A DNA stretch of 64,000 nt, taken from Desmospora profundinema (GTDB taxonomy: Bacteria > Bacillota > Bacilli > Thermoactinomycetales > DSM-45169). This document shows, piece by piece, positions 45,018 through 53,547 of this stretch (its first letter is position 1; every line of letters begins with the position of its first letter). The notes beneath the pieces were generated by a model, which ran no database searches, was not told the DNA's origin, and worked only from the letters and a program-made list of their open reading frames with translations. The translations under genes were made by a program, and so were the position numbers. The stretch spans positions 496,001-560,000 of the forward strand of contig NZ_JAVDQG010000001.1 in the NCBI RefSeq assembly GCF_031454155.1, in the 5' to 3' direction.

Positions 45018-45719
45018 TTGGCTGACAAACTGACAAGCAAGACAGCCATCGTCACCGGTGCCAGCAAAGGGTTGGGACATACCCTCACCCAGCGCTTGGC
45101 CCAAGGAGGAGCCTGGGTGATCGCCGCCGCCCGCAGCGAAAACCGGTTGAAAGAGCTGGCCGCTACACACGAAAAAATCATTCCCCTCGTCACGGACCTT
45201 ACCCATTCCAACGACGTCAAGAGGATGGTGGATACCGCTGTAACCGAAACAGGGCGGCTGGACATCTTGATCAACAACGCCGGCCTCGGCCACTTCGGCC
45301 GGGTGGAAGAACTTACTGAGCAGCAGTGGGACCAGATGATGGACGTTAACTTAAAAGGTGCCTTCCTGGCCTGCAAATTCGCCATCCCCCACCTGATAAA
45401 AAGCAAAGGGCACATTGTGAACATCTCCAGCGTAGCCGGCACCGTCACGTTTCCCGGCGGAGGTGGTTATTGCGCCTCCAAGTTCGGGCTGCAAGCCTTA
45501 TCCGACGTCCTCACCCAAGAGTTGAAGAAAGACGAGGTCAAAGTGAGCACCCTCTGCCCCGGGTCCATCCAGACGGAATTTTTCCCCGATCCCCGTGATC
45601 ATGCCCTCACCCCAGAACAAGTGGCGGAAACCGTCTGGATGATGGTTACTGCCGATCCCGGTGTCATCTTCAACCAAGTGATCATGCGGCCGCAGGTGCC
45701 GCCGGAACTGCAGAAGTAA
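45018..45719 (+). CDS. Short-chain dehydrogenase/reductase
   Basis: Classical SDR of 233 residues: cofactor loop TGASKGLG, NNAG at about residue 88, catalytic Ser in NISSVAG and YCASK (YxxxK). The start is TTG with AGGAGG seven bases upstream; the frame runs further 5' without a site. Substrate not predictable. Its 3' end borders a split terminator (45725-46048). Confidence 0.85.
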   Translation: MADKLTSKTAIVTGASKGLGHTLTQRLAQGGAWVIAAARSENRLKELAATHEKIIPLVTDLTHSNDVKRMVDTAVTETGRLDILINNAGLGHFGRVEELTEQQWDQMMDVNLKGAFLACKFAIPHLIKSKGHIVNISSVAGTVTFPGGGGYCASKFGLQALSDVLTQELKKDEVKVSTLCPGSIQTEFFPDPRDHALTPEQVAETVWMMVTADPGVIFNQVIMRPQVPPELQK

Positions 45720-45724
45720 AAAAA

Positions 45725-45748
45725 CTCCTTCCCATGATATGGGAAGGA
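45725..45748. repeat. 24-bp direct repeat, left copy (terminator half)
   Basis: Hairpin sequence CCTTCCCAT-GAT-ATGGGAAGG preceded by an A-run. Identical to 46025-46048, exactly 300 bases away, in the same orientation (centre GAT in both). As a minus-strand terminator it would serve resE after a 300-nt 3' UTR. Confidence 0.85.
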
Positions 45749-46024
45749 CCTTGAGGTAAAGGAAGAGGGGACCGATTTTCGGTGTAGCGCCCTTTGACCG
45801 ACTGCCCAGCGGAGTCTCTGTAGGACCCAACCGTTTAGCGGCCACCTTGCTTTTCTTTTGGCCGCTGGTTGGATCCGGAAGAGACGGAGCGGACTGCCCT
45901 TCATCGATGAAAGGGAAAGAGGCGCGGAGACGGAGATCGGGCCCCGGGCCCACGTTGCACTAGACAGCCCAAGTCGCGCTACGGTCACTTCGTTCCCCGG
46001 TCTTACTTTGTCATCAATATGAAT
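45749..46024. other. 276-bp insertion-like segment between repeated terminators
   Basis: Non-coding by eye on both strands, GC-rich, with a long imperfect hairpin. GTCTCT...GGACCCAACC...AGCGGCC on the left (about 45814-45843) pairs with GGCCGCT...GGTTGGATCC...AGAGAC on the right (45860-45885). A GGGCCCCGGGCCC stretch lies near 45940. It appears to split a formerly bidirectional terminator between convergent genes, duplicating the hairpin. No transposase or known RNA core recognised. Confidence 0.55.
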
Positions 46025-46048
46025 CTCCTTCCCATGATATGGGAAGGA
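46025..46048. repeat. 24-bp direct repeat, right copy (terminator half)
   Basis: Same 24 bases as 45725-45748, here followed by GTTTTTTT, so it works as a plus-strand terminator for the SDR gene. Six bases from the resE stop. Confidence 0.85.
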
Positions 46049-46054
46049 GTTTTT

Positions 46055-47854
46055 TTATGCATCGCCCTGGGCTCGCCAGGGAAGCTGTACCTTGAAGGTA
46101 GTCCCTTTATCCAGTTGACTCTCCACCGTCACGATCCCCTGATGAGCCTCCACAATATGTTTGACGATGGCCAGCCCCAGACCGGTGCCCGCTTGACCGC
46201 GGGTACGCGCCTTATCCGCCTTGTAGAAACGTTCAAAGATAAAAGGCAGATCCTCTTCCGGAATCCCGCTTCCGGTATCCCGGACACAGAGTTGCAGTCC
46301 GCTTTCCGTCTCAACGAGCTCGATGGAAACCCGCCCTCCTGCCGGAGTGTGGCGAATGGCGTTATCCACCAGATTGGTCAATACCTGCTCCACCTTGTCC
46401 TCATCCCATTCCACTGTGGGAAGGGACTGGGGTATGTCACCCACCAAGGTCATTTTCTGTTCTGCGGCGATCGCCTGGAATTTGCGCAAAACGCGACGGA
46501 CCAGAGGAATCGCATCCATCTCAGCCGTTTCCAAACGAATGTGTCCTGCCTCCATCCGGGCCAGATCCAATAACTCCCGTACCAATCGGCCCATGCGCAG
46601 CGACTCGTCATTGATCACTTTCGCGATTTCAGACTGGTCTTCCGGTGTTTGGGCAATCCCGTCCAGAAGGGCTTCGCTGTATCCCTGCAACATCGCCAAT
46701 GGCGTCCGCAGTTCGTGTGAGACATTGGCGACAAAGTCTTTGCGCAATTTATCCGTACGCCTTTCCTCCGTCACATCCCGTAATACAGCCACGGCTCCCC
46801 TGACCTGCTCTCGGGCGTACAGGGGAGCCATTACCACAGCCCAGGTTCGTCCATGAACTGTGATGTCCCCGAATTGTTCCCGCTCATCCTGCACCACCAG
46901 GCTGAAAATTTCACGAAGAGGGGATGGCAGATCAGGGCCTTCCTCTTCTTCCTCCCGCCAGTGGTTCAGGAGCTCTTCCGCCGGCGGGTTGGTGACGATC
47001 ACCCTGCCCTGTGCGTCCATGGTGATCACACCGTCCGCCATGCTGCGCAGGATGCTGGCCAGTTGCTCTTTTTCCTGGGACAAGGCGTGAATCGACTCTT
47101 CCAGCTGCGCAGCCATCCGATTGAATGCGACAGCCAAATCGCCGATTTCATCCCGCTCATGGGAGCGAACCGGAACACGGGTGGAAAATTTACCCTCCGC
47201 CATCTTCTCCGATGCTTTTTTCATTTGGATCAAGGGTTGGGTGATCCTTGTAGAGAGAAAAAACGCAAAAATGGTGGTTAAGAATATCCCGATCAACGCT
47301 GAAAAAAAGATCAGCTTTTTGATTTCGTTTTCATTCAATTGTTCCTGGGTGCGGTAGAGTACCACGGCTCCCACAACCTGGTCTTCTTCATGCAAGGGAT
47401 AAGCCACCATCATGATTTCATCTTTGAACAAAGGGAAAGTGGATTCCCCATCCTTACCCACCATCACCCGGCTGCGCAGCACCTGTTTTTCACCCTGGAA
47501 AACCTGGTCGAGCTCGGTCTGCTCCAAGATTTCCTGCCAGGGAAATTCCGGAACGTGGGGGGAGACCTCCACTGATTCCACCGCCCCGTCTTTCCCCAAG
47601 ATAATCATGTAGGTATCAAACAAATCCGCCACTTTTAACACCGAATGGAGATGCTCCGCCCGCTTTCTGTCGACGCCCGGCTCCTCCAACGTCTTTTGGA
47701 CATGTTGGGCCAGCTGCTCCAGACTGTTTAATTCCGCCTGGTAATAGGTATCCATAATCTGTTCCGACAAAAACAGGCTGAGCATCACCAGAATCAGCGT
47801 CACCAGCCCGATGATCGTCAACCAGAGCTTGCCGACGACGCTGCGCCAGATCAC
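46055..47854 (-). CDS. resE: Sensor histidine kinase ResE
   Basis: Membrane kinase of the ResDE redox/oxygen-responsive system. Two membrane helices (about 8-30 and 180-200) flank an extracytoplasmic domain; then HAMP (about 200-252), PAS (about 262-365), HisKA with His380 in NVSHELRTPL, and an HATPase with N box and DTGSGIPEEDLPFIFERF. GTG start at 47854 overlapping resD by four bases. 599 residues, near the B. subtilis length. Confidence 0.92.
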   Translation of the reverse strand: MIWRSVVGKLWLTIIGLVTLILVMLSLFLSEQIMDTYYQAELNSLEQLAQHVQKTLEEPGVDRKRAEHLHSVLKVADLFDTYMIILGKDGAVESVEVSPHVPEFPWQEILEQTELDQVFQGEKQVLRSRVMVGKDGESTFPLFKDEIMMVAYPLHEEDQVVGAVVLYRTQEQLNENEIKKLIFFSALIGIFLTTIFAFFLSTRITQPLIQMKKASEKMAEGKFSTRVPVRSHERDEIGDLAVAFNRMAAQLEESIHALSQEKEQLASILRSMADGVITMDAQGRVIVTNPPAEELLNHWREEEEEGPDLPSPLREIFSLVVQDEREQFGDITVHGRTWAVVMAPLYAREQVRGAVAVLRDVTEERRTDKLRKDFVANVSHELRTPLAMLQGYSEALLDGIAQTPEDQSEIAKVINDESLRMGRLVRELLDLARMEAGHIRLETAEMDAIPLVRRVLRKFQAIAAEQKMTLVGDIPQSLPTVEWDEDKVEQVLTNLVDNAIRHTPAGGRVSIELVETESGLQLCVRDTGSGIPEEDLPFIFERFYKADKARTRGQAGTGLGLAIVKHIVEAHQGIVTVESQLDKGTTFKVQLPWRAQGDA

Positions 47855-48567
47855 TCTTTCGGCACCTCAAGTTTATAACCGACTCCCCAGACCGTGTTGA
47901 TCATGGCGGCAGCGGAAGGAGAAGCCCGGTTCAACTTCTCCCGGAGACGTTTAATATGAGTGTCCACCGTGCGTAAATCGCCAAAAAACTCATAGTTCCA
48001 TACGTCCCGCAACAGCTCTTCCCGGGTGAATACCTTATCCGGTGAGGAGGCCAGGTAATGAAGCAACTCGTACTCCTTGGGCGTCAGAGACACTTCCACC
48101 CCGCCTGCCCTCACTTCGTGAGCATCATGATCGATGGCCAAATCCGGAAAGACGATCACGTTGTGGGTTTCGGTCTCCGTCGACAAAAACGCTGTAGCCG
48201 ACGAACGGCGCAATACCGCTTTCACCCGGTGAACCAACTCCCGGGGGCTGAAGGGTTTCACCACATAATCATCCGTGCCCGCTTCAAACCCTTCCACTCG
48301 GTTACTCTCTTCCCCCCGTGCCGTCAGCATGATGATGGGGGTGGCCTTTTTATTGCGGATATCCCGGCACACCTCAAGACCGTCCGATCCCGGGAGCATC
48401 AAATCCAATAGGATCAGATCGTAATCGTGTTCCAGCGCTTTTTCCAACGCCTGTTCGCCGTCTTCCGCTTCGTCGATTCGGTACCCTTCCCGTTCCAGAT
48501 ACATGCGAAGTAAACGGCGGATACGATCTTCATCGTCAACAACTAAAATATATTCTTGCTTCTCCAC
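47851..48567 (-). CDS. resD: Response regulator ResD
   Basis: OmpR-type regulator of aerobic/anaerobic respiration genes. Receiver domain with VVDDEDRIRRLL, phospho-acceptor Asp in LILLDLMLPG and K in VVKPFSPREL; C-terminal winged helix with VSLTPKEYELL and RTVDTHIKRLREKL. The GTG at 48567 has GAGGTG eight bases upstream; the GTG at 48576 lies inside that site. Partner of resE. Confidence 0.93.
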   Translation of the reverse strand: MEKQEYILVVDDEDRIRRLLRMYLEREGYRIDEAEDGEQALEKALEHDYDLILLDLMLPGSDGLEVCRDIRNKKATPIIMLTARGEESNRVEGFEAGTDDYVVKPFSPRELVHRVKAVLRRSSATAFLSTETETHNVIVFPDLAIDHDAHEVRAGGVEVSLTPKEYELLHYLASSPDKVFTREELLRDVWNYEFFGDLRTVDTHIKRLREKLNRASPSAAAMINTVWGVGYKLEVPKE

Positions 48568-48643
48568 CCGACTCACCTCTTTTCCCGATACTCACTTTTT
48601 TATTCTCTTCTTTCAATTATACCATATCCTTACACTTCTTCAT

Positions 48644-49843
48644 TCACGCGTAGGAATGAAGACCGGCGATGACCAAATTGATCACGATCAGATTGATCAG
48701 GATGATGATAAAACCGCCCACAGCCAGCCAGGACGATCGAAGGCCTTGCCACCCCCGGGACAGACGCAAATGCAGATAGGCGCTGTAAAAAAGCCAGGTG
48801 ATAAGCGCCCACACTTCTTTGGGATCCCACCCCCAGAAACGGCCCCAGGCTTCATGGGCCCAGATCATGGCGAAAACAAGGCCGCCCAGGGTGAAAATCG
48901 GATACCCGATGGCAATGGCCCGGTAACTGATCTCATCCACTGTTTCCAGGTTGAGATTTTTCACCAAGGGATAGAGGAGTTCGTAGATTGGTTTTCGGAA
49001 AGCCAGACGCAGGATTCCGTACAGGACGAGGCCGATGAAGATAGACCACAGAACGGAATTCAGCTTGTTGGCCGCCTTTTCCCCCTGCATCCAGGAAGGA
49101 ACTTCAAACAACGGACCCTGAAGCCCCAAAAAAGCGGGTACATCTACCGCTTTACCCTCGTGGGGACCCACAATCGGCGGCATGACAAACTCCTGCACCA
49201 CTTCCGTGTCGTCCACAGGATGCTGGAACGTCGCCTCATACCCACCAAATGCGAAAGACAGGAATATGAAGCTGACATACATCACGACGACCACCATCGT
49301 CACTTCCAGCCAGGTGGCCGTACGGGTATGACCCCGGTCTTTTCCAACCCAGCGGATCAGATAGATCAAACCTGCCACAAATCCCACTGCCAGCGCCCCT
49401 TGCCCCAAAGCCACGGTGATCACATGAATGTGGAGCCAGTGGCTTTGCAATGCGGGAATCAGCGGTGTCACCTCTCGGGGAAAAACCGAGGCATACGCCA
49501 GCATAATCACCGCCAACGGCATGGCAAAGGCACCTAAGGTAATCGTTCGGTATAAATAATAGATCACGATATAAGCAGTCACGATCGTAAAGCAGAGGAA
49601 AGCCGTAAATTCAAACATATTGCTGGTAAAGTGTCCACCCAGCAGAAGGCGGACAATAATAAATCCGACATGCAGGGCCACACCGGCGATGGCCAGTGTG
49701 ATTCCCCGCCGCCCCCAGCGTGTCATATGCACTTCTTTCCCGTCACGGGATCCTTTTCCCGTCACTGCCATCACAAATGCGATCGATGCCAACAGGTATA
49801 GGATAAACGTTCCAAACAGGAGCGTTTCCATTGTTTGTTCCAT
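48644..49843 (-). CDS. resC: Cytochrome c assembly protein CcsA (ResC)
   Basis: Membrane haem-handling half of the System II cytochrome c synthase. The tryptophan-rich haem motif WGRFWGWDPKEVWALITW is near residues 328-345, with about eight membrane spans and His residues in HWLHIHVI and MIWAHEAWG. 399 residues. Thirteen bases downstream of resB, its obligatory partner. Confidence 0.94.
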   Translation of the reverse strand: MEQTMETLLFGTFILYLLASIAFVMAVTGKGSRDGKEVHMTRWGRRGITLAIAGVALHVGFIIVRLLLGGHFTSNMFEFTAFLCFTIVTAYIVIYYLYRTITLGAFAMPLAVIMLAYASVFPREVTPLIPALQSHWLHIHVITVALGQGALAVGFVAGLIYLIRWVGKDRGHTRTATWLEVTMVVVVMYVSFIFLSFAFGGYEATFQHPVDDTEVVQEFVMPPIVGPHEGKAVDVPAFLGLQGPLFEVPSWMQGEKAANKLNSVLWSIFIGLVLYGILRLAFRKPIYELLYPLVKNLNLETVDEISYRAIAIGYPIFTLGGLVFAMIWAHEAWGRFWGWDPKEVWALITWLFYSAYLHLRLSRGWQGLRSSWLAVGGFIIILINLIVINLVIAGLHSYA

Positions 49844-49855
49844 CTCGTGTTCCCC

Positions 49856-51445
49856 CTACCGTTGTTCCGGTTGCTCGGGAGAAAAGTTCAGCGGCGTATC
49901 GGCTTTTTCCGTCGCCTGCTCCAACTCTTTTCTCAAGCCGAACCAGTTCTTGTTGGTGTGAGCCCCCATCAAGAGATTCCCTTCTTCCCAGCGGATCCAT
50001 ACGCGGCGATGGAACCAAAAGAGTCCCATGGACAAGCCCACCATAAAGATACCAAGCCCAAAGAAAATCACCGGGAGACTCTTGTCCATCCGTACCATCA
50101 ATACGGAAGTGTTTACCGTTTCAATCTCCTCCAGGCTCATGCCATAACGATTGGCTTCATTGACATCATCCAGATTGGTCCCCGAAATCATCCAGGATTT
50201 TTCCGGTTCGTCCAAATCCGGTGAATCCACTGAGAAAATAAAGGCAGGGCGGTTGGGTATCTCGGATTTGGTAGCGGGCTGATTATCCTCCAACACAAAA
50301 TCCGGGAAGTAATTTAAAATCCGGATCGTCACTCCGTTTTCCAACTCGTACTTCGTTTTCGGATCGTACAGGTCCACCTGAATTGTTCCCAATTCCTGAT
50401 CCTGCTTCCGATCCTCCACGCTGAGTGTGATCGATTTCGCCTGATTCGGCTCAAAACCGGATTGGAACAGCAACAGCCCTTCGTGTTTCAAGGGATGATT
50501 CACCAGAATGGAGTCTCGTTTCACTTCCCGCAGTTCACCGGTTTCCGGGTCCTCCTCATAAAGAGTAACCCGGGTTTCATATTTCTTCACAATCGCGGGC
50601 ATCTCATCCAACTGTTGCGGCATCTCGTCCTCATCGTACAATTCCGCAAACGCCCGTTCATTTTTCACATGGTACGGAACATCAGGAAGCTTTTTGGTCT
50701 CCCCTTCCTGAAGAAACACTAAATCGTCCAGATACCAGCCGGGAATCAACCGCATCAGCGTCCCAAACAGAAAAATGATGAGACCGATATGATTGACATA
50801 AGGCCCCCAGCGACTGAAGCGTCCTTTCTCCGCCAAAATGGAGTCTTCTTCCCGTCGGACATGGTAGCGCTTCTTGGAAAGGGTATGTGCTAAACGATCC
50901 AGTACCGCTTCCTTCTCCTCCTCGGGTACCGGCTGGGACCGGCTGACCCGCTGTCGTCGGATAAATGTAGTATTCTTTATCACCCGCTGGTTTTTCAGCG
51001 CCTTATACAACGGCACCACCCGGTCCAAACTGCACACTACCAGCGAGATCCCGATCATCGACAATAAAGCGATATACCACCAGGAATTGTACATATCGGA
51101 CAAGCCCAGACGGTAAAAGAGCTCGCCCCAAATCCCGTACTCCTGGGCGTAATAGATTTCGGGCCGGTTGGATGGGATAAACCGCTCCTGCGGAAGAATC
51201 GTCCCCAGAACCGACGTTACCAACGTAATCACGATCAAATATATGGCCACTTTGACGGAAGAGAAAAAGTTCCAGATCCAGTCCAATACAGTCTGGTTTT
51301 GCGTCTGCGAGCGCCGTGCTTTGCCCTCGTAACGCATCTCCAGAGGCTGGTCTTCATTCCCCTCATCCAGCGGCTTCCCACAGTACTCACACAAGGTGGT
51401 ACCGACGGGGTTGTTATGTCCACATTCGCACTTCGTGTTGACCAT
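49856..51445 (-). CDS. resB: Cytochrome c assembly protein ResB (Ccs1)
   Basis: Second half of the System II synthase. An N-terminal zinc-ribbon-like CECGHNNP...CEYCGKPL precedes three membrane spans, a large extracytoplasmic domain (about 260-460) and a final span. 529 residues, ATG at 51445. In B. subtilis resA, the thioredoxin that reduces apocytochrome haem sites, lies just upstream; here rluB follows directly and resA is absent. Confidence 0.93.
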   Translation of the reverse strand: MVNTKCECGHNNPVGTTLCEYCGKPLDEGNEDQPLEMRYEGKARRSQTQNQTVLDWIWNFFSSVKVAIYLIVITLVTSVLGTILPQERFIPSNRPEIYYAQEYGIWGELFYRLGLSDMYNSWWYIALLSMIGISLVVCSLDRVVPLYKALKNQRVIKNTTFIRRQRVSRSQPVPEEEKEAVLDRLAHTLSKKRYHVRREEDSILAEKGRFSRWGPYVNHIGLIIFLFGTLMRLIPGWYLDDLVFLQEGETKKLPDVPYHVKNERAFAELYDEDEMPQQLDEMPAIVKKYETRVTLYEEDPETGELREVKRDSILVNHPLKHEGLLLFQSGFEPNQAKSITLSVEDRKQDQELGTIQVDLYDPKTKYELENGVTIRILNYFPDFVLEDNQPATKSEIPNRPAFIFSVDSPDLDEPEKSWMISGTNLDDVNEANRYGMSLEEIETVNTSVLMVRMDKSLPVIFFGLGIFMVGLSMGLFWFHRRVWIRWEEGNLLMGAHTNKNWFGLRKELEQATEKADTPLNFSPEQPEQR

Positions 51446-51566
51446 TTTTCCACCCCCGTTTCCCGGGAGGATCCCATTAATCGGGGAACCCCGTTCACTA
51501 TCCCATTATACCGCTAGGACCTAGAACCAACGGGGGGTTCCTATGAATATTGTTTGAAAACATCTC

Positions 51567-52283
51567 TCAATCACCCAACCGTTCCCTGAGCCGCTCCACT
51601 TCCCCCTGTTTCAGCGAACGGTGGCGACCCGGTTTCAAGCCCGCAAGAGTAAGAAAATCGATTCGGGTTCGAATCAGCCTTCTCACGGGGTGGCCGATCG
51701 CGTCCAACATCCGGCGCACTTGCCGGTTCCGCCCTTCATGAATCACGATTTCCAACCAACAGTCCTTTCCAGCAGATTCAAGCACACGCACCTTGGCAGG
51801 GGCGGTCCAGCCATCTTCCAACCGAATCCCCTTGCGTAATCGTTCCAGGGACTCTTCACCGGGATGATCGGCCACACGCGCCTGATACACCTTGTCCACC
51901 TCATGGCGGGGATGGGCCAGCCGGTTGGCCAGTTCACCGTCATTGGTTAAAAGGAGCAACCCTTCCGTTTCATAATCCAGTCGGCCAACGGGATAAACCC
52001 GTTCATCCACTTCACGGAAGAAATCCGTCACCACCCGCCGACCCCGTGGATCGGTTACGCTGGTAATTACCCCCTTCGGTTTATAAAACAGGAAATATCG
52101 TTTCGATTCCCGTCGAATCTCCCGGCCATTCACCTGGATACGATCCCGTTGGGGATCTACTCGCCGGCCCAGCTCCGTCACCGGTTCCCCGTTCACGCGC
52201 ACCCGGCCCGCGCGGATCAATTCCTCACATGCCCGCCGGGACGCCACACCGGCGTGGGCCATTACTTTTTGCAGTCGTTCCAT
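51567..52283 (-). CDS. rluB: 23S rRNA pseudouridine synthase B
   Basis: Isomerises U2605-equivalent in 23S rRNA. An N-terminal S4 domain (MERLQKVMAHAGVASRRACEELI) is followed by the RsuA/RluB/E/F catalytic domain with VGRLDYETEGLLLLTNDG (catalytic Asp) and HEGRNRQVRRM. 238 residues. Located between spmB and the res genes as in B. subtilis. Confidence 0.94.
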   Translation of the reverse strand: MERLQKVMAHAGVASRRACEELIRAGRVRVNGEPVTELGRRVDPQRDRIQVNGREIRRESKRYFLFYKPKGVITSVTDPRGRRVVTDFFREVDERVYPVGRLDYETEGLLLLTNDGELANRLAHPRHEVDKVYQARVADHPGEESLERLRKGIRLEDGWTAPAKVRVLESAGKDCWLEIVIHEGRNRQVRRMLDAIGHPVRRLIRTRIDFLTLAGLKPGRHRSLKQGEVERLRERLGD

Positions 52284-52390
52284 GTTTTCACCTCATTAGC
52301 CATCATATCCATTCGACTCTCCCTTCACAAGCGAAAGACTACCACTCACAAAAAAAAGCCCCTCCGGGCAAGGAAAACCCAAGCAAATGC

Positions 52391-52924
52391 TTACAATCCA
52401 AACACCCACATCACCACCATCCAGGAAGCCAGCACCCCAGCCAAATCCGCCATCAATCCCACCTTTACCGCGTACAGCGAACGGCGGATTCCCACCGCAC
52501 CGAAGTAAACCGTCAACACGTACAGCGTGGTGTCCGTACTTCCCTGCATGGTGGCAGCCAAACGGCCCAGGAAGGAATCGGGACCATGAGTGGCCATCAA
52601 ATTTTCCGCATAAGCCAAGGCGCCTGCACCGGAAATCGGACGGAGAATCCCCAGAGGCAGGACTTCTTCGGGGAAATGGATCGCCGTGAGCACGGGCTTG
52701 AACAAACTCAGGTAAAACTGGAGCGCTCCTGTCTCCCTGAAAATGGATACCGCCACCATCATCCCCACCAAATGGGGAATGATCTGAATCGCGGTAGGGA
52801 ACCCGTCCTTGGCTCCTTCCACAAAGCTTTCATAAACCGGCACCCCGCGTGACAAGCCATACAGGGGGATGAAGGCCAGGAGAGCTGGAATCATGATCGC
52901 CGATAGGAACGAAATCGTTTGCAT
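52391..52924 (-). CDS. spmB: Spore maturation protein B
   Basis: Membrane protein with a nucleoside-transporter gate-type domain, needed with SpmA for spore core dehydration. About four membrane spans; GAKDGFPTAIQIIPHLVGMMVAV and GSTDTTLYVLTVYFGAVG are conserved blocks. The ATG at 52924 (177 residues) follows GGGGGAAG; the upstream open frame overlaps spmA and is rejected. Confidence 0.93.
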   Translation of the reverse strand: MQTISFLSAIMIPALLAFIPLYGLSRGVPVYESFVEGAKDGFPTAIQIIPHLVGMMVAVSIFRETGALQFYLSLFKPVLTAIHFPEEVLPLGILRPISGAGALAYAENLMATHGPDSFLGRLAATMQGSTDTTLYVLTVYFGAVGIRRSLYAVKVGLMADLAGVLASWMVVMWVFGL

Positions 52925-52953
52925 CACAACCTTCTTCCCCCTTTGATATGGAT

Positions 52954-53547
52954 CTAGGTTTGAATTCGTCTGGCCATCCGACCGCGAAACCAACGATCCA
53001 GGCAAATCGCAGCCAGGGAAGAACAAAAAGTGGCTACGATCGTCGTCCCGATGATCGCCGAGGGATTTGCCGAACCCAACTCCATTCTGAGTCCGATCAT
53101 GGTGGTCGGAATCAAAGTGAGGCTGGAGGTATTCAACGCCAACAGCGTACACATGGCCGGGGTGGCCGTTTTCGGATCGGGATTCAACTTCTGCAGCTCT
53201 TCCATCGCCTTGATCCCCATCGGAGTAGCGGCGTTTCCTAAACCAAACAGGTTGGCACTCATGTTAGACAAAATATAGCCCATCGCAGGATGATCACGCG
53301 GAACATCGGGAAACAGGAAACGGACAACCGGACTGAGCAGCCGAGCCAGGGCTTTTAGCAACCCTGCATCCTGAGCGATCCTCATCATTCCCAACCAAAA
53401 GACAAGAATGCTGATCAACCCCATGCATACGGCCACTCCATCCTTGGCTCCCTTCAGCGCCGCCTGTGTCACAACATCCATCTCTCCTTGAAAAGCCGCC
53501 GCCGCCACCCCACTCACAATCATAAACAGCCAAATGTAGTTGACCAT
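52954..53547 (-). CDS. spmA: Spore maturation protein A
   Basis: Partner of SpmB. 197 residues, several spans, with the gate motif KGAKDGVAVCMGLISILVFWLG, NMSANLFGLGNAATPMG and TLLALNTSSLTLIPTTMIGLR. The ATG at 53547 overlaps the dacB stop and has GGGAGGGAG upstream. dacB-spmA-spmB is a conserved mother-cell operon for cortex and core maturation. Confidence 0.94.
   Translation of the reverse strand: MVNYIWLFMIVSGVAAAAFQGEMDVVTQAALKGAKDGVAVCMGLISILVFWLGMMRIAQDAGLLKALARLLSPVVRFLFPDVPRDHPAMGYILSNMSANLFGLGNAATPMGIKAMEELQKLNPDPKTATPAMCTLLALNTSSLTLIPTTMIGLRMELGSANPSAIIGTTIVATFCSSLAAICLDRWFRGRMARRIQT

Noticed and set aside
44483-45448. 321-codon version of the membrane protein at 44483-44899
   Set aside because: The upstream part is antisense to the SDR gene; the ATG at 44899 has a proper ribosome site.
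45749-46024. Group IIC intron remnant, since those insert after terminators
   Set aside because: No domain V-like 34-nt hairpin or maturase sequence seen; segment too short.
48503-49537. Plus-strand open frame opposite resC
   Set aside because: Composition typical of antisense to a membrane protein; the ResC haem motif proves the minus-strand gene.
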